Shown here piece by piece: positions 7,326-15,092 of a DNA stretch of 43,078 bases. The stretch's first letter is position 1; every line of letters starts with the position of its first letter. The position numbers and the translations under genes are program-made. The notes below the pieces were generated by a model. That model was not told where the DNA came from. It did not search any database and saw nothing but the letters and a program-made list of their open reading frames with translations. The stretch lies in NCBI GenBank assembly GCA_022787085.1, contig JALFVE010000004.1, forward strand, positions 1 through 43,078, in the 5' to 3' direction. Source of the stretch: Oscillospiraceae bacterium (GTDB taxonomy: Bacteria; Bacillota; Clostridia; Oscillospirales; Ruminococcaceae).

Positions 7326-8549
7326 TCAGACCCTTTCCTTAGCATTGGCGATAAATGCATTTATAATGGGGAGAGTGATCTCCTCGTCGGGGACGATGAA
7401 CCTTCCGTATTCGGTAATACTGTCACCCTCAAGCTCAAAGCCTTCACCGTTTATCGAAATGAACCTTCCGCCATAAACCCTGATATCCACATCGGTATCG
7501 TCTTTTAATGCGGGATATTTCTCTGCCAAAACGGGAACGGATTTTAGATATTCTCGAAGCTCGGGAGAGGTATTTGCACCCTTTAGGATACAATAGCTGT
7601 TTCTATCCCCGTCTCGGAAAAAGGTATATCCCCAGCCCGCCATATTTTCGCTTCTGAGCAGTGTATCGCCCGATGTGAGCGCAGCACAGCCGTACAAATT
7701 AATATCGGAGCTTGGTATTTCACCCTCAAAGCTGTAAATGGTGAAACAGCTTGTCGAGTCGGTATGACCCATTTGGAAGCAGTAGTGATATTTGTTGTCG
7801 GAGTATTTTATAAGCAGGGGAGCGCCGCCAAGGGTCTGATTGGAGGCATTGTAAAGCACAGAGGCTTCTCCTTCAGAGCTTATGTAAACAGATACATAAA
7901 AGGTAGCTGTTCCGCTCCATTCCAGAACATCAAAGGAAAGGGGTATCTGATAAACAATGAGCGAGCCTGTATTTGCTCCGTCAAATGCCGCATTTGCGCC
8001 ATATACGGGCAATGGCTCAAAGTCAAATTCCGAAGAGCCTTCCCCATTGAAAAATCTGAGATAATCCTCCGTCATAAAGTGGTATTCTCCATCGGGCGTG
8101 GGAATGTGAGTGCCGTTTTCGTAAACGAGCAGCTCCTTTGCCTGTTCGATAATGGGAGCGTAAAAGTCCGATCCCTTAACTGCCTTTGCACCAATGCTTA
8201 TGGATTCGCTGTCAATTACAGAAATGTCGTTCATTTCGATTATCTCATAGCTGAGCGGACGGGCGGGGTCAAAATCCTCGGTGATATATGCTGTCAGGTC
8301 AAAGTCTTCGGTGGGTATGGGAGCTTCGGTCATTTCGGAAGCTTCCTCAGCGGGGGAGGTTTCCGCTGAGGAAGCAGTATCCTCGGTAAGTTCTGCCTCC
8401 TCGGAAACAGCTTCCGTAATATTTTCGGACGATGTGCTTTCCGAAGCTGTTTCGGAAAAAGTATCGTTTATCTCCGTTTCGGGAGCGGCTGTGCAGGCGG
8501 CAAGGAGCATTGCCGATAAAAGCCATGCTGCGATGATATTTTTTTTCAT
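7326..8549 (-). CDS. Secreted lipoprotein of unknown function
   Basis: 407 residues. Residues 1-18 are a lipoprotein signal peptide ending in the lipobox LLAAC, so C19 should be lipidated and the protein anchored on the outer face of the membrane. Residues 20-85 are a low-complexity Ser/Thr/Glu/Ala linker that probably spans the wall. The remaining 320 residues form a globular domain with no motif I recognise (aromatic and acidic, mixed alpha/beta in appearance). A GGAGGAG site precedes the ATG. It is transcribed alone, ending about 50 bases before the rplJ promoter. Confidence 0.8.
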   Translation of the reverse strand: MKKNIIAAWLLSAMLLAACTAAPETEINDTFSETASESTSSENITEAVSEEAELTEDTASSAETSPAEEASEMTEAPIPTEDFDLTAYITEDFDPARPLSYEIIEMNDISVIDSESISIGAKAVKGSDFYAPIIEQAKELLVYENGTHIPTPDGEYHFMTEDYLRFFNGEGSSEFDFEPLPVYGANAAFDGANTGSLIVYQIPLSFDVLEWSGTATFYVSVYISSEGEASVLYNASNQTLGGAPLLIKYSDNKYHYCFQMGHTDSTSCFTIYSFEGEIPSSDINLYGCAALTSGDTLLRSENMAGWGYTFFRDGDRNSYCILKGANTSPELREYLKSVPVLAEKYPALKDDTDVDIRVYGGRFISINGEGFELEGDSITEYGRFIVPDEEITLPIINAFIANAKERV

Positions 8550-8575
8550 TTTGGATCTCCTCCGTTCATTCTTAA

Positions 8576-8584
8576 ATTATAGCA
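8576..8584 (-). promoter_or_regulatory. Extended -10 element before the lipoprotein gene
   Basis: Minus strand TGC-TATAAT about 30 bases upstream of the start codon is an extended -10. No good -35 is present at 17 bases. Confidence 0.5.
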
Positions 8585-8609
8585 TATTACCTGTGTAAAA
8601 ATCTACGCA

Positions 8610-8631
8610 GCTGCGGGGGACGCCCCGCAGC
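8610..8631. repeat. 9-bp GC-rich hairpin in the intergenic gap
   Basis: GCTGCGGGG / CCCCGCAGC with a GACG loop. There is no adequate T-run on either strand, so it is not a standard terminator. It lies in the 164-base gap between the Pcp-like gene and the lipoprotein gene. Confidence 0.5.
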
Positions 8632-8713
8632 GAGGTCGCGTTGTTAATTTGAGAGTATTGGTAAGTTTTGTCAGCAAGACGATGGGAATGTCAACAGTCC
8701 GACAAGTTGTGAT

Positions 8714-9154
8714 TTAACCTAATGCAAGCTTGATTTTATTAATAAAGACATCATCTATATTTTTTATCGGGGGAATATGAATAAATACAGCCTTTCCCTT
8801 GAATTTGTGCAGAATAAACCAGTATGCTTCATTGCAAAGATAATGTGAGGTTTCATCACAAATATAATTTGTTATTCCATTAGCATTTAAGCGTTCTGCT
8901 ATTTCTTCTAAATCCAAAACAGAAAATTCTATGGTATCTTTTTCTGCTGCTTGCTCAATTCTTACTGAATTTTTCAAGTTTTTATCAATTCCAAACATTA
9001 TTATACAATCATAAGAATCGTTTAACAGTTCTATATCTTTTTTTAATCCGCTAAAAGAATTAGTCAGCAAGTAATGATTTTTTGAAATGGATTGAGCCAG
9101 AATACAAGACGCATTATTCTTTCCTTTAAAACCAATATATAATTTTTGGTTCAT
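8714..9154 (-). CDS. Short pyroglutamyl-peptidase-I-like protein (peptidase C15 fold)
   Basis: 146 residues from the ATG at 9154, which has an AGAGGA site; an ATG 18 bases upstream has none. The C-terminal two thirds align by eye with pyrrolidone-carboxylate peptidase (Pcp). RIEQAA corresponds to the E-R-V-A region (E67), TSHYLCNEAYW to AGxxxCNxxxY (C107) and AVFIHIPP to GFIHxP (H126), so the Glu/Cys/His triad of family C15 appears complete. Normal Pcp has about 215 residues. Here the N-terminal VTGFEPFGG loop and most of the substrate-loop insertion are missing, so removal of N-terminal pyroglutamate is uncertain. Base composition is more AT-rich than its neighbours, which may indicate transfer. 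Confidence 0.6.
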   Translation of the reverse strand: MNQKLYIGFKGKNNASCILAQSISKNHYLLTNSFSGLKKDIELLNDSYDCIIMFGIDKNLKNSVRIEQAAEKDTIEFSVLDLEEIAERLNANGITNYICDETSHYLCNEAYWFILHKFKGKAVFIHIPPIKNIDDVFINKIKLALG

Positions 9155-9196
9155 ATATTTTTCCTCTGCCATGCAATTTTATTAATGTTCAAAATA

Positions 9197-9226
9197 ATTT
9201 TATCATAAAATACGGCGGACTGTCAA
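9197..9226 (-). promoter_or_regulatory. Promoter of the Pcp-like gene
   Basis: Minus strand TTGACA, 18 bases, TAAAAT. It is divergent from the riboswitch promoter 36 bases away. Confidence 0.65.
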
Positions 9227-9261
9227 TAATCCCGTTACCGAAAAAATATCTTCATCAGCAC

Positions 9262-9290
9262 TTGACAATCGGAAATTTATATGCTATACT
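9262..9290 (+). promoter_or_regulatory. Promoter of the riboswitch/CDF unit
   Basis: TTGACA, 17 bases, TATACT, about 35 bases upstream of the aptamer. Confidence 0.85.
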
Positions 9291-9325
9291 TTAGGTACTC
9301 TTTGCACTGCATATTGATCTACAGT

Positions 9326-9434
9326 ACAAACTGAACAGACCGTGACGGTTGTCATGGAGTCGGGTTACATTAGTAACAGTGGAATTATCACCCACGGGAC
9401 AGTAGCTGCTTTTGCTGATCCGTGGGTGTTTTTG
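9326..9434 (+). promoter_or_regulatory. NiCo (czcD-type) riboswitch with terminator
   Basis: The RNA matches the conserved parts of the NiCo aptamer in order: ACTGAACAG (9330-9338), TGAC with GTCATGGAGTCGGGTT (9351-9366), AACAGTGGAATTATCAC (9375-9391), then GGGACAGT (9396-9403) closing P1 with ACTG at 9330-9333. The downstream half overlaps a strong terminator: CACCCACGG (9389-9397) pairs with CCGTGGGTG (9420-9428), followed by TTTTT. The arrangement implies that bound Co2+ or Ni2+ stabilises the aptamer, prevents the terminator and turns on the exporter. Confidence 0.9.
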
Positions 9435-9517
9435 TATCCTTTTGCGGAAATCGGTTCATAAAGCTCCCACAGATATCGGTGCCATTGAGCTATCTTAATT
9501 TTTTGGAGGTAACTTAT

Positions 9518-10456
9518 ATGGAAAAGAATAACGGCGCTATTATGGAAAAAAGGACGGAAAACGATTTTCAGGCTATCGCAAACAGGGTATCCTTCATTAC
9601 AATTATTGAGAATGCCGTCCTGTCCCTTATCAAGCTCCTTGCGGGAATTATCGCCCATTCGGGGGCAATGATAAGCGATGCGGTACATTCCGCTTCGGAT
9701 GTTTTCAGCACAATTGTTGTGATTATCGGAATTAAGCTTGCGTCCAAGGAGGCTGACAAGGAGCATCCCTACGGACATGAGCGCCTTGAATGTGTGGCGG
9801 CTATTCTTCTGTCGGTGGTACTATTCATCACAGGTCTTGGAATAGGCGCAGATGCGCTCAGAAAGATCACAAGCGGTAATTACAGTGAGCTTCAGACCCC
9901 GGGCGTTCTTGCCCTTGCGGCAGCGATAATATCCATAGCCGCAAAGGAAGGAATGTACTGGTACACAAGGCATTACGCAAAAAAGATAGATTCAAGCGCA
10001 CTTATGGCTGACGCATGGCATCACCGCTCGGACGCATTTTCGTCCATCGGAGCCCTTATCGGTATTGCGGGGGCAAGGCTGGGCTTCCCCGTTATGGACC
10101 CCATTGCCAGCCTTGTGATATTTTTATTTATCGCCAAGGCAGCCTTTGATATTTTCAAGGACGCCATGAATAAAATGGTTGACCATTCCTGCGACGAAGA
10201 GACTGAGAAGGCGATTTATGACTGCGTTATGAAAAATGATCGGGTCATGGGTATAGACATGCTTCAGACCCGTGTTTTCGGCAATAAAATTTACGTTGAT
10301 GTGGAGATATGCGCAGACGGGTCATGCACTCTGAGGGAGGCTCACAGCATTGCTGAAAGCGTTCATAACGATATTGAGCGCAGCTTCCCCAAGGTAAAGC
10401 ACATTATGGTGCACGTCAATCCCGCCGATGAAATTTCGTCCGAAGAAGAAAGGTAA
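9518..10456 (+). CDS. Cation diffusion facilitator (probable Co/Ni exporter)
   Basis: 312-residue CDF-family antiporter that would export divalent metal in exchange for protons. The predicted six-helix membrane part spans roughly 20-215 and a cytoplasmic ferredoxin-like dimer domain spans 220-305. Metal-site residues are H57xxxD61 in TM2 and H168xxxD172 in TM5, with the conserved HPYGHERLE loop (83-91) between TM2 and TM3. The start at 9518 follows GGAGGT; the ORF is open further upstream, but only into the riboswitch terminator. The NiCo riboswitch points to cobalt/nickel as substrate, though CDF proteins often move several metals. Confidence 0.95.
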   Translation: MEKNNGAIMEKRTENDFQAIANRVSFITIIENAVLSLIKLLAGIIAHSGAMISDAVHSASDVFSTIVVIIGIKLASKEADKEHPYGHERLECVAAILLSVVLFITGLGIGADALRKITSGNYSELQTPGVLALAAAIISIAAKEGMYWYTRHYAKKIDSSALMADAWHHRSDAFSSIGALIGIAGARLGFPVMDPIASLVIFLFIAKAAFDIFKDAMNKMVDHSCDEETEKAIYDCVMKNDRVMGIDMLQTRVFGNKIYVDVEICADGSCTLREAHSIAESVHNDIERSFPKVKHIMVHVNPADEISSEEER

Positions 10457-10462
10457 TATCCG

Positions 10463-10492
10463 TTGACATCCTTCCGTACTATATAGTATAAT
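10463..10492 (+). promoter_or_regulatory. Promoter of the YitT-family gene
   Basis: TTGACA, 18 bases, TATAAT, in the short gap after the CDF gene, with the YitT-family ATG 36 bases downstream. Confidence 0.75.
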
Positions 10493-10527
10493 TATCTCAA
10501 AGAGATTTTGAAAGGAAGGATGTACCA

Positions 10528-11415
10528 ATGAGTAAAAAAGCAAATTCGGGGGATTTCAAGCTAATAAATTTTTTTATGCTGCTTGCTGCGGGAATCGTGA
10601 ACGCCATCGGTGTTAACCTGTTTTTAGCCCCCGTTCATCTTTACGACAGCGGTATTTCGGGAACGTCAATGCTGCTGTGCAGGCTGTTCCCTGCGGTGCC
10701 CATGTCGGTTTTCCTGCTGGTTCTGAATATTCCGCTGTTTATTTACGGAACTAAAATGCAGGGGGCGCATTTTACGGTGTACTCCATCTTTGCAGTTGCG
10801 GTCTATTCGGCTGCCTCCTACATAATAACCTATCTGAGCGGGATAGATCTCAGCGCAGGCTCGCCTGTTGCGGGCAGCGATCTGCTTCTCTGCGCTATTT
10901 TCGGAGGACTTATCTCGGGCGTGGGCAGCGGTCTTACCATTCGCTTCGGAGGAGCCATTGACGGAATCGAGGTCATGGCGGTGATATTTGCAAAGGGGCT
11001 GGGGCTTACCGTCGGCAACTTTGTTATGATATACAATGCTGTTCTGTACATCTGCGCAGGAGCGATACTGAATGATTTTATCCTGCCGCTGTATTCGATA
11101 ATCACCTACTGTGCCGCCATTAAAACGGTGGATTTCATTGTTGAGGGCTTTGACAAGGCAAAGTCCGCAATGATAATCACCAGCAAAAAGGACGAGATCA
11201 GCGAGGATCTTTCCGAGACCTTCGGACATGGTATCACCCACATTCAGTCCCACGGCTATTACAAGGGTAAGGAACAGACTATTATTTACTTTGTGGTAAA
11301 CCGTTTCCAGATAGCAAAGCTCAAGGCAATTGTGGCAAAGCATGATAAAAAGGCTTTTGTGACCATAACAGATGTTTCGGACATCATGGGCAGCAGCCTT
11401 AAATCGGAGAAATAA
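10528..11415 (+). CDS. YitT-family integral membrane protein
   Basis: 295 residues. About 1-205 is the DUF161 membrane region with five to six helices and the typical INLFLAPVHLYDSGISGTSML opening, and 210-290 is the cytoplasmic DUF2179 domain (KSAMIITSKKDEISEDL...GITHIQSHGYYKG). The family is widespread in Firmicutes and its transport substrate is not established. It has its own promoter, a GAAAGGAAGG site and a strong terminator, so it is expressed independently of the exporter. The function remains unknown despite the secure family call. Confidence 0.92.
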   Translation: MSKKANSGDFKLINFFMLLAAGIVNAIGVNLFLAPVHLYDSGISGTSMLLCRLFPAVPMSVFLLVLNIPLFIYGTKMQGAHFTVYSIFAVAVYSAASYIITYLSGIDLSAGSPVAGSDLLLCAIFGGLISGVGSGLTIRFGGAIDGIEVMAVIFAKGLGLTVGNFVMIYNAVLYICAGAILNDFILPLYSIITYCAAIKTVDFIVEGFDKAKSAMIITSKKDEISEDLSETFGHGITHIQSHGYYKGKEQTIIYFVVNRFQIAKLKAIVAKHDKKAFVTITDVSDIMGSSLKSEK

Positions 11416-11419
11416 TTAT

Positions 11420-11466
11420 CCCCGTTATATCGCATTTTAATGGCGGTATAACGGGGAAATTTTTTA
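11420..11466 (+). terminator. Terminator after the YitT-family gene
   Basis: CCCCGTTAT / ATAACGGGG (9 bp, with a further partial inner stem) followed by AAATTTTTT. Confidence 0.88.
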
Positions 11467-11538
11467 TTTAAGAAATTCTTCAATCTCCGAATCGGACATT
11501 CCTTTGGTTTTGAGATTTTCTACAAGGAAATCACTCAT
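11464..11538 (-). CDS. Possible 24-aa peptide overlapping the comM stop
   Basis: ORF MSDFLVENLKTKGMSDSEIEEFLK. Its ATG overlaps the comM stop codon (AATGAGTGA) and an AGGAAG sequence lies 9 bases upstream. The overlap suggests translational coupling. The composition is that of an amphipathic helix. It is too short to be sure and could be chance. Confidence 0.3.
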   Translation of the reverse strand: MSDFLVENLKTKGMSDSEIEEFLK

Positions 11539-13057
11539 TCCAATACTTCCTGTCAAGGCTCCGAAACTGCACTGCCTTGGCAATGTGAGGACGGTCTATC
11601 TCCTCGCTGCCGTCCATATCTGCGACTGTTCTGGAAACCTTGATTATCCTGTCATAGGCCCGGGCAGAGAGTCCCATTTTCTCGAATACGCTCTTCAGAA
11701 GCTCATTTCCCGCCTCCGTTACGGGGCATACCTCATGTATGATGTCGGGGGTTATACCTGCATTGCAGGTGATGCTCGTTCCCTTGAATCTGCGCTGTTG
11801 TATCTCCCTTGCCTTCTGCACCCGTTCTCTGACCGCTGCGCTGCTTTCCTCCCTTGCTTTTGAGGAAAGATGGGAGTATTCAACGGGAGCGACCTCCACC
11901 TGAATATCAAACCTGTCCAGAAGAGGACCCGAGATCTTGTTTATATACGCCTTTGCCTGTTTTCTTCCGCAGATACACTGCCTTGCGGGATGACCGAAAT
12001 AGCCGCAGGGACAGGGATTCATTGCCGCCACAAGCATAAATGAGCAGGGATATGTAACTGTTCCCGAGGCTCTTGAAATGGTCACGCTCTTGTCCTCAAG
12101 AGGCTGACGGAGAATTTCCAGCGCCTGACGTGAAAATTCGGGCAGCTCGTCTAAAAATAATATCCCGTTATGAGCAAGGGATATCTCTCCGGGACGGGGA
12201 ATGCTTCCGCCGCCCGAAAGTCCCGCCGCAGATATTGTGTGATGGGGCGATCTGAACGGCCTTTTCACCACAAGAGGATTCTCCCTTGAAACAATACCGC
12301 AGACCGAATGGATATTCGTAGTCTCCACCGATTCACGGAAGGTCATTGCGGGCATTATTGTGGAAAGCCTTTTGGCAAGCATGGATTTTCCGCTGCCGGG
12401 AGGACCTATCATCAGTAGATTATGCCCGCCTGCAGCGGCGTATTCCATTGCCTTTTTCACCGTCTGCTGTCCCTTAACATCGGCAAAATCTGCGGTATCG
12501 AACCATTCATCGGGCATTACCTCATATTTTTTCTGAGGAATAAGCACCGCTTCTCTCTTAAAATGCCCGATTATCTCGCTGACATTCTCAACGCCGTAAA
12601 TGGTAATGCCCTCCGCCACGCTTGCCTCGTATGCATTTGCCGCAGGAACGAAAACAGTATCAAAGCCCTCCTTTTCCGCACGAAGGACCATGGGCAGAAC
12701 ACCGTTTATGGGGCGCACGTCTCCGTTTAAGGAGACCTCTCCGATAAATGCCGACCTGTCAAGATTGTCGGTTATCTCGCCCGTTGCCTTGAGCAGGGCT
12801 GCAAATATGGCAAGGTCGTGAACGCTGCCTGTTTTCTTGGTATCTGCGGGGGCGAGGTTAACAATGACCCTCGCAAGGGGGAATTTAAGCCCTGCGCTTC
12901 TGAATGCGGCTCTTATCCTCTCACGGCTCTCCTTTACGGCGGTGTCGCCCAGTCCCACGATATCAAAGCAGGGGGTGCCCTTGCTTACCTCGATCTCCGC
13001 CTGCACTGCAAAGGCGTTGAGACCGAAAAGCCCCAGACTGTTTATTTTTGCAAACAT
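11531..13057 (-). CDS. comM: YifB/ComM family Mg-chelatase-like AAA+ ATPase
   Basis: 508 residues, normal for the family. An N-terminal ribosomal-S5-like/Lon-substrate-like domain (1-165) precedes an AAA+ core with Walker A GPPGSGKS (218-225), a Walker B-type GILFLDELPEF and a sensor NPCPCG segment. The cysteine cluster CPCGYFGHPARQCIC and the C-terminal Mg_chelatase_C helices follow. In transformable Gram-negatives ComM is a branch-migration helicase for integrating donor DNA. The role in Clostridia is inferred by homology. The ribosome site is weak (AGGATAG). Confidence 0.95.
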   Translation of the reverse strand: MFAKINSLGLFGLNAFAVQAEIEVSKGTPCFDIVGLGDTAVKESRERIRAAFRSAGLKFPLARVIVNLAPADTKKTGSVHDLAIFAALLKATGEITDNLDRSAFIGEVSLNGDVRPINGVLPMVLRAEKEGFDTVFVPAANAYEASVAEGITIYGVENVSEIIGHFKREAVLIPQKKYEVMPDEWFDTADFADVKGQQTVKKAMEYAAAGGHNLLMIGPPGSGKSMLAKRLSTIMPAMTFRESVETTNIHSVCGIVSRENPLVVKRPFRSPHHTISAAGLSGGGSIPRPGEISLAHNGILFLDELPEFSRQALEILRQPLEDKSVTISRASGTVTYPCSFMLVAAMNPCPCGYFGHPARQCICGRKQAKAYINKISGPLLDRFDIQVEVAPVEYSHLSSKAREESSAAVRERVQKAREIQQRRFKGTSITCNAGITPDIIHEVCPVTEAGNELLKSVFEKMGLSARAYDRIIKVSRTVADMDGSEEIDRPHIAKAVQFRSLDRKYWNE

Positions 13058-13087
13058 ATTATTCTATCCTATCCGTACTGTCGGTTA

Positions 13088-14035
13088 TTATTTTGAGAGC
13101 TTTTCCGTTTCCTCATTCAGCCAGCTTATGATATCGCCGTAGACCTCAAGCCTGTTTGTCTCGTTAATCAGCTCATGGCGGCAGCCGTCCCAGAGCTTTA
13201 GTCTCACATCCGTGAAGCCGTGGGAATCAAGCTCTCTGAAAAACTGCATTACGCCCTTGCCGTAGGAGCCGATGGGATCGTCAGTACCGCTCATTATAAG
13301 CATGGGCAGATCCTTTCTCACCTTGCCGTACCATGAACGGGAATTGCTGTACAGCTCCAGCATGAAAAGATCTCTGAAGGCGGAGGCGGTGAAAATGAAA
13401 TTGCATTTTCTGTCGCCGCAGTAATCGGCAACCACCTTTTCATCTCTGGAAACCCAGTCAAATTCCGTCCGCTTGTCGGGAATACGGGCGTTGGACATTC
13501 CGAAAAGGAGGCGGTTAATCTTTTTGGAGCGGCTCTTTACGCCATGGAGCATTATCTCCTTATCCGCAAGCATAATGCCCGCGTGAACGGCGGGGTGCCT
13601 GCCCACAGTTCCGAGGATAATAGCACCGTCGGCGTCCGAGCTGTATCTTGCCAGCAGGCAGCGAGTAACAAGTGAGCCCATGGAATGACCGAGAACAAAG
13701 CGGGGTATCTTTCCGAACATCTGCCTGCCGATAAGCTGGACCCTTCGCATATCCTTGATAAGGCATATCCAGCCGTTATCCAGAGCGAAATATCCCAGAT
13801 CATATTCCTCGGCAGCGGAATTTCCATGACCTAAGTGATCGTGGGCGATGACCGCAAAGCCCTCTTTGCAAAGGTGATCTATAAAATGCTCATATCTTTC
13901 GGCATATTCGCACATTCCATGACAAATCTGCACTAAAGCCTTAGCTTTTCCCTCCTTGGGGGTGTAAATGTAATAAGCAATTTTATCGGATTTATTTGAG
14001 CTGATGAAGCTGTGCTCGGATTTGATAAAGTTCAT
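13088..14035 (-). CDS. Alpha/beta hydrolase, lysophospholipase/monoacylglycerol lipase type
   Basis: 315 residues with a Hydrolase_4 (serine aminopeptidase/lysophospholipase-like) fold. An oxyanion-region HG at 39-40 precedes the nucleophile elbow GHSMGS (116-121, S118). D253 in GTDDPIG and H287 in CRHE complete the triad. There is no signal peptide, so it should act in the cytoplasm on acylglycerols, lysophospholipids or similar esters. A GGAAGGGA site precedes the ATG. It lies 31 bases upstream of comM and 21 bases after the recombinase gene, suggesting one transcript of recombinase-hydrolase-comM. Confidence 0.9.
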   Translation of the reverse strand: MNFIKSEHSFISSNKSDKIAYYIYTPKEGKAKALVQICHGMCEYAERYEHFIDHLCKEGFAVIAHDHLGHGNSAAEEYDLGYFALDNGWICLIKDMRRVQLIGRQMFGKIPRFVLGHSMGSLVTRCLLARYSSDADGAIILGTVGRHPAVHAGIMLADKEIMLHGVKSRSKKINRLLFGMSNARIPDKRTEFDWVSRDEKVVADYCGDRKCNFIFTASAFRDLFMLELYSNSRSWYGKVRKDLPMLIMSGTDDPIGSYGKGVMQFFRELDSHGFTDVRLKLWDGCRHELINETNRLEVYGDIISWLNEETEKLSK

Positions 14036-14056
14036 AATATCCCTTCCCTTTGTAGA

Positions 14057-15049
14057 TTATTTTTCCGAATGTTTTTTCATCCGAAAGCCCTCATCGGAGA
14101 GGGGGTTGGATTCCAGAGCTGTACGCACGTTTTCGTTGGTGAGATGGGTATATATTTCGGTGGTGGAAACGCTGGCATGACCGAGAATTTCCTTTAGCAC
14201 CATGGGGTCCACATTTCCGTACTGATACATCAAGGTGGCAGCGGTATGCCTCAGCTTATGGGTGGAAAGCCCTCTGTTTCCCATGCCAATGCGCTCGAGG
14301 GCGCTTGTGACGATCTGCTGCACCCGCCTGTTGCTTATCCTTGTTTTCCGCTTGGAGAGGAAGAGCGCTTCGGTGGGGGCATCGGGACGTGCGGCAAGAT
14401 ATTGCCGTATGGCTTCTGCGCAGCCATCGTTTATATGGATTATCCGTTCCTTGTTGCCCTTGCCCAGAAGCCTCAGAGTGCGGTCATCTAAATCAATATC
14501 CTGAATATTTACCCCCACAAGCTCGGAAAGTCTCATTCCGCAGTTGAGAAAAAGCATTAGGATACAGAAATCCCGCTCATAATAATCCTCAGCGGGGCTT
14601 ATATTTTCAAGGAGCTTTCTGCTTTCGTCCAGTCCCAGATATTTGGGCTGTGCTTTTCTGGGGCTGGGAACGTCAAGAGTTTCCACAGGATTTGTTTCCA
14701 GATGGAAGCTTGTAAGCTTATTATTGCACAAAGCCTTGTAAAAACCCTTGAGCGCAGAAATTTTTCTTGCTCTTGTTTTATCATTATTGCCCCGCTCCTC
14801 GGCGGAATAGTTCAGGTATTCGTAAACGTCGGCAAGGGTGATCTCGCATACCTTTGAAAAGGGGACATCGGCAATTTTGTCAATATCCTCGCCCTTGGCG
14901 TTCATCATATTTTCCTTGATGTACCTTAAAAACAGCCGCAGGTCAATATAATAGGATTCGATGGTCTTTTCCGAGCGGTTTTTTATTACCCTGAGATAGA
15001 AAATATATTCTTTAAGATAGGGGGGACAGTCCTTCATATCCGATGCCAT
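14057..15049 (-). CDS. Tyrosine recombinase of the XerC/XerD type
   Basis: 330 residues. The core-binding SAM-like domain is about 8-115 and the catalytic domain about 133-310, with R173 (GMRLSE), K197 (LGKGNKER), H264xxR267 (THKLRH), H291 (LGH) and Y300 (EIYTH) all present. Length and motifs fit the chromosomal Xer dimer-resolution family better than the integrase at the left end. The partner Xer is not in the window. A GGAGGTGA site is 9 bases upstream of the ATG. Upstream is a lipoprotein gene, downstream a hydrolase gene; no transposon ends are visible, so this looks resident, not mobile. Confidence 0.9.
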   Translation of the reverse strand: MASDMKDCPPYLKEYIFYLRVIKNRSEKTIESYYIDLRLFLRYIKENMMNAKGEDIDKIADVPFSKVCEITLADVYEYLNYSAEERGNNDKTRARKISALKGFYKALCNNKLTSFHLETNPVETLDVPSPRKAQPKYLGLDESRKLLENISPAEDYYERDFCILMLFLNCGMRLSELVGVNIQDIDLDDRTLRLLGKGNKERIIHINDGCAEAIRQYLAARPDAPTEALFLSKRKTRISNRRVQQIVTSALERIGMGNRGLSTHKLRHTAATLMYQYGNVDPMVLKEILGHASVSTTEIYTHLTNENVRTALESNPLSDEGFRMKKHSEK

Positions 15050-15092
15050 TGCCGAAGCTCACCTCCCGATTCTGATTTTGACGATAATTTGC

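Noticed and set aside
14057-15049. Second mobile-element integrase
   Set aside because: Length and motifs fit chromosomal XerC/D and no repeats, tRNA or mobile genes flank it.
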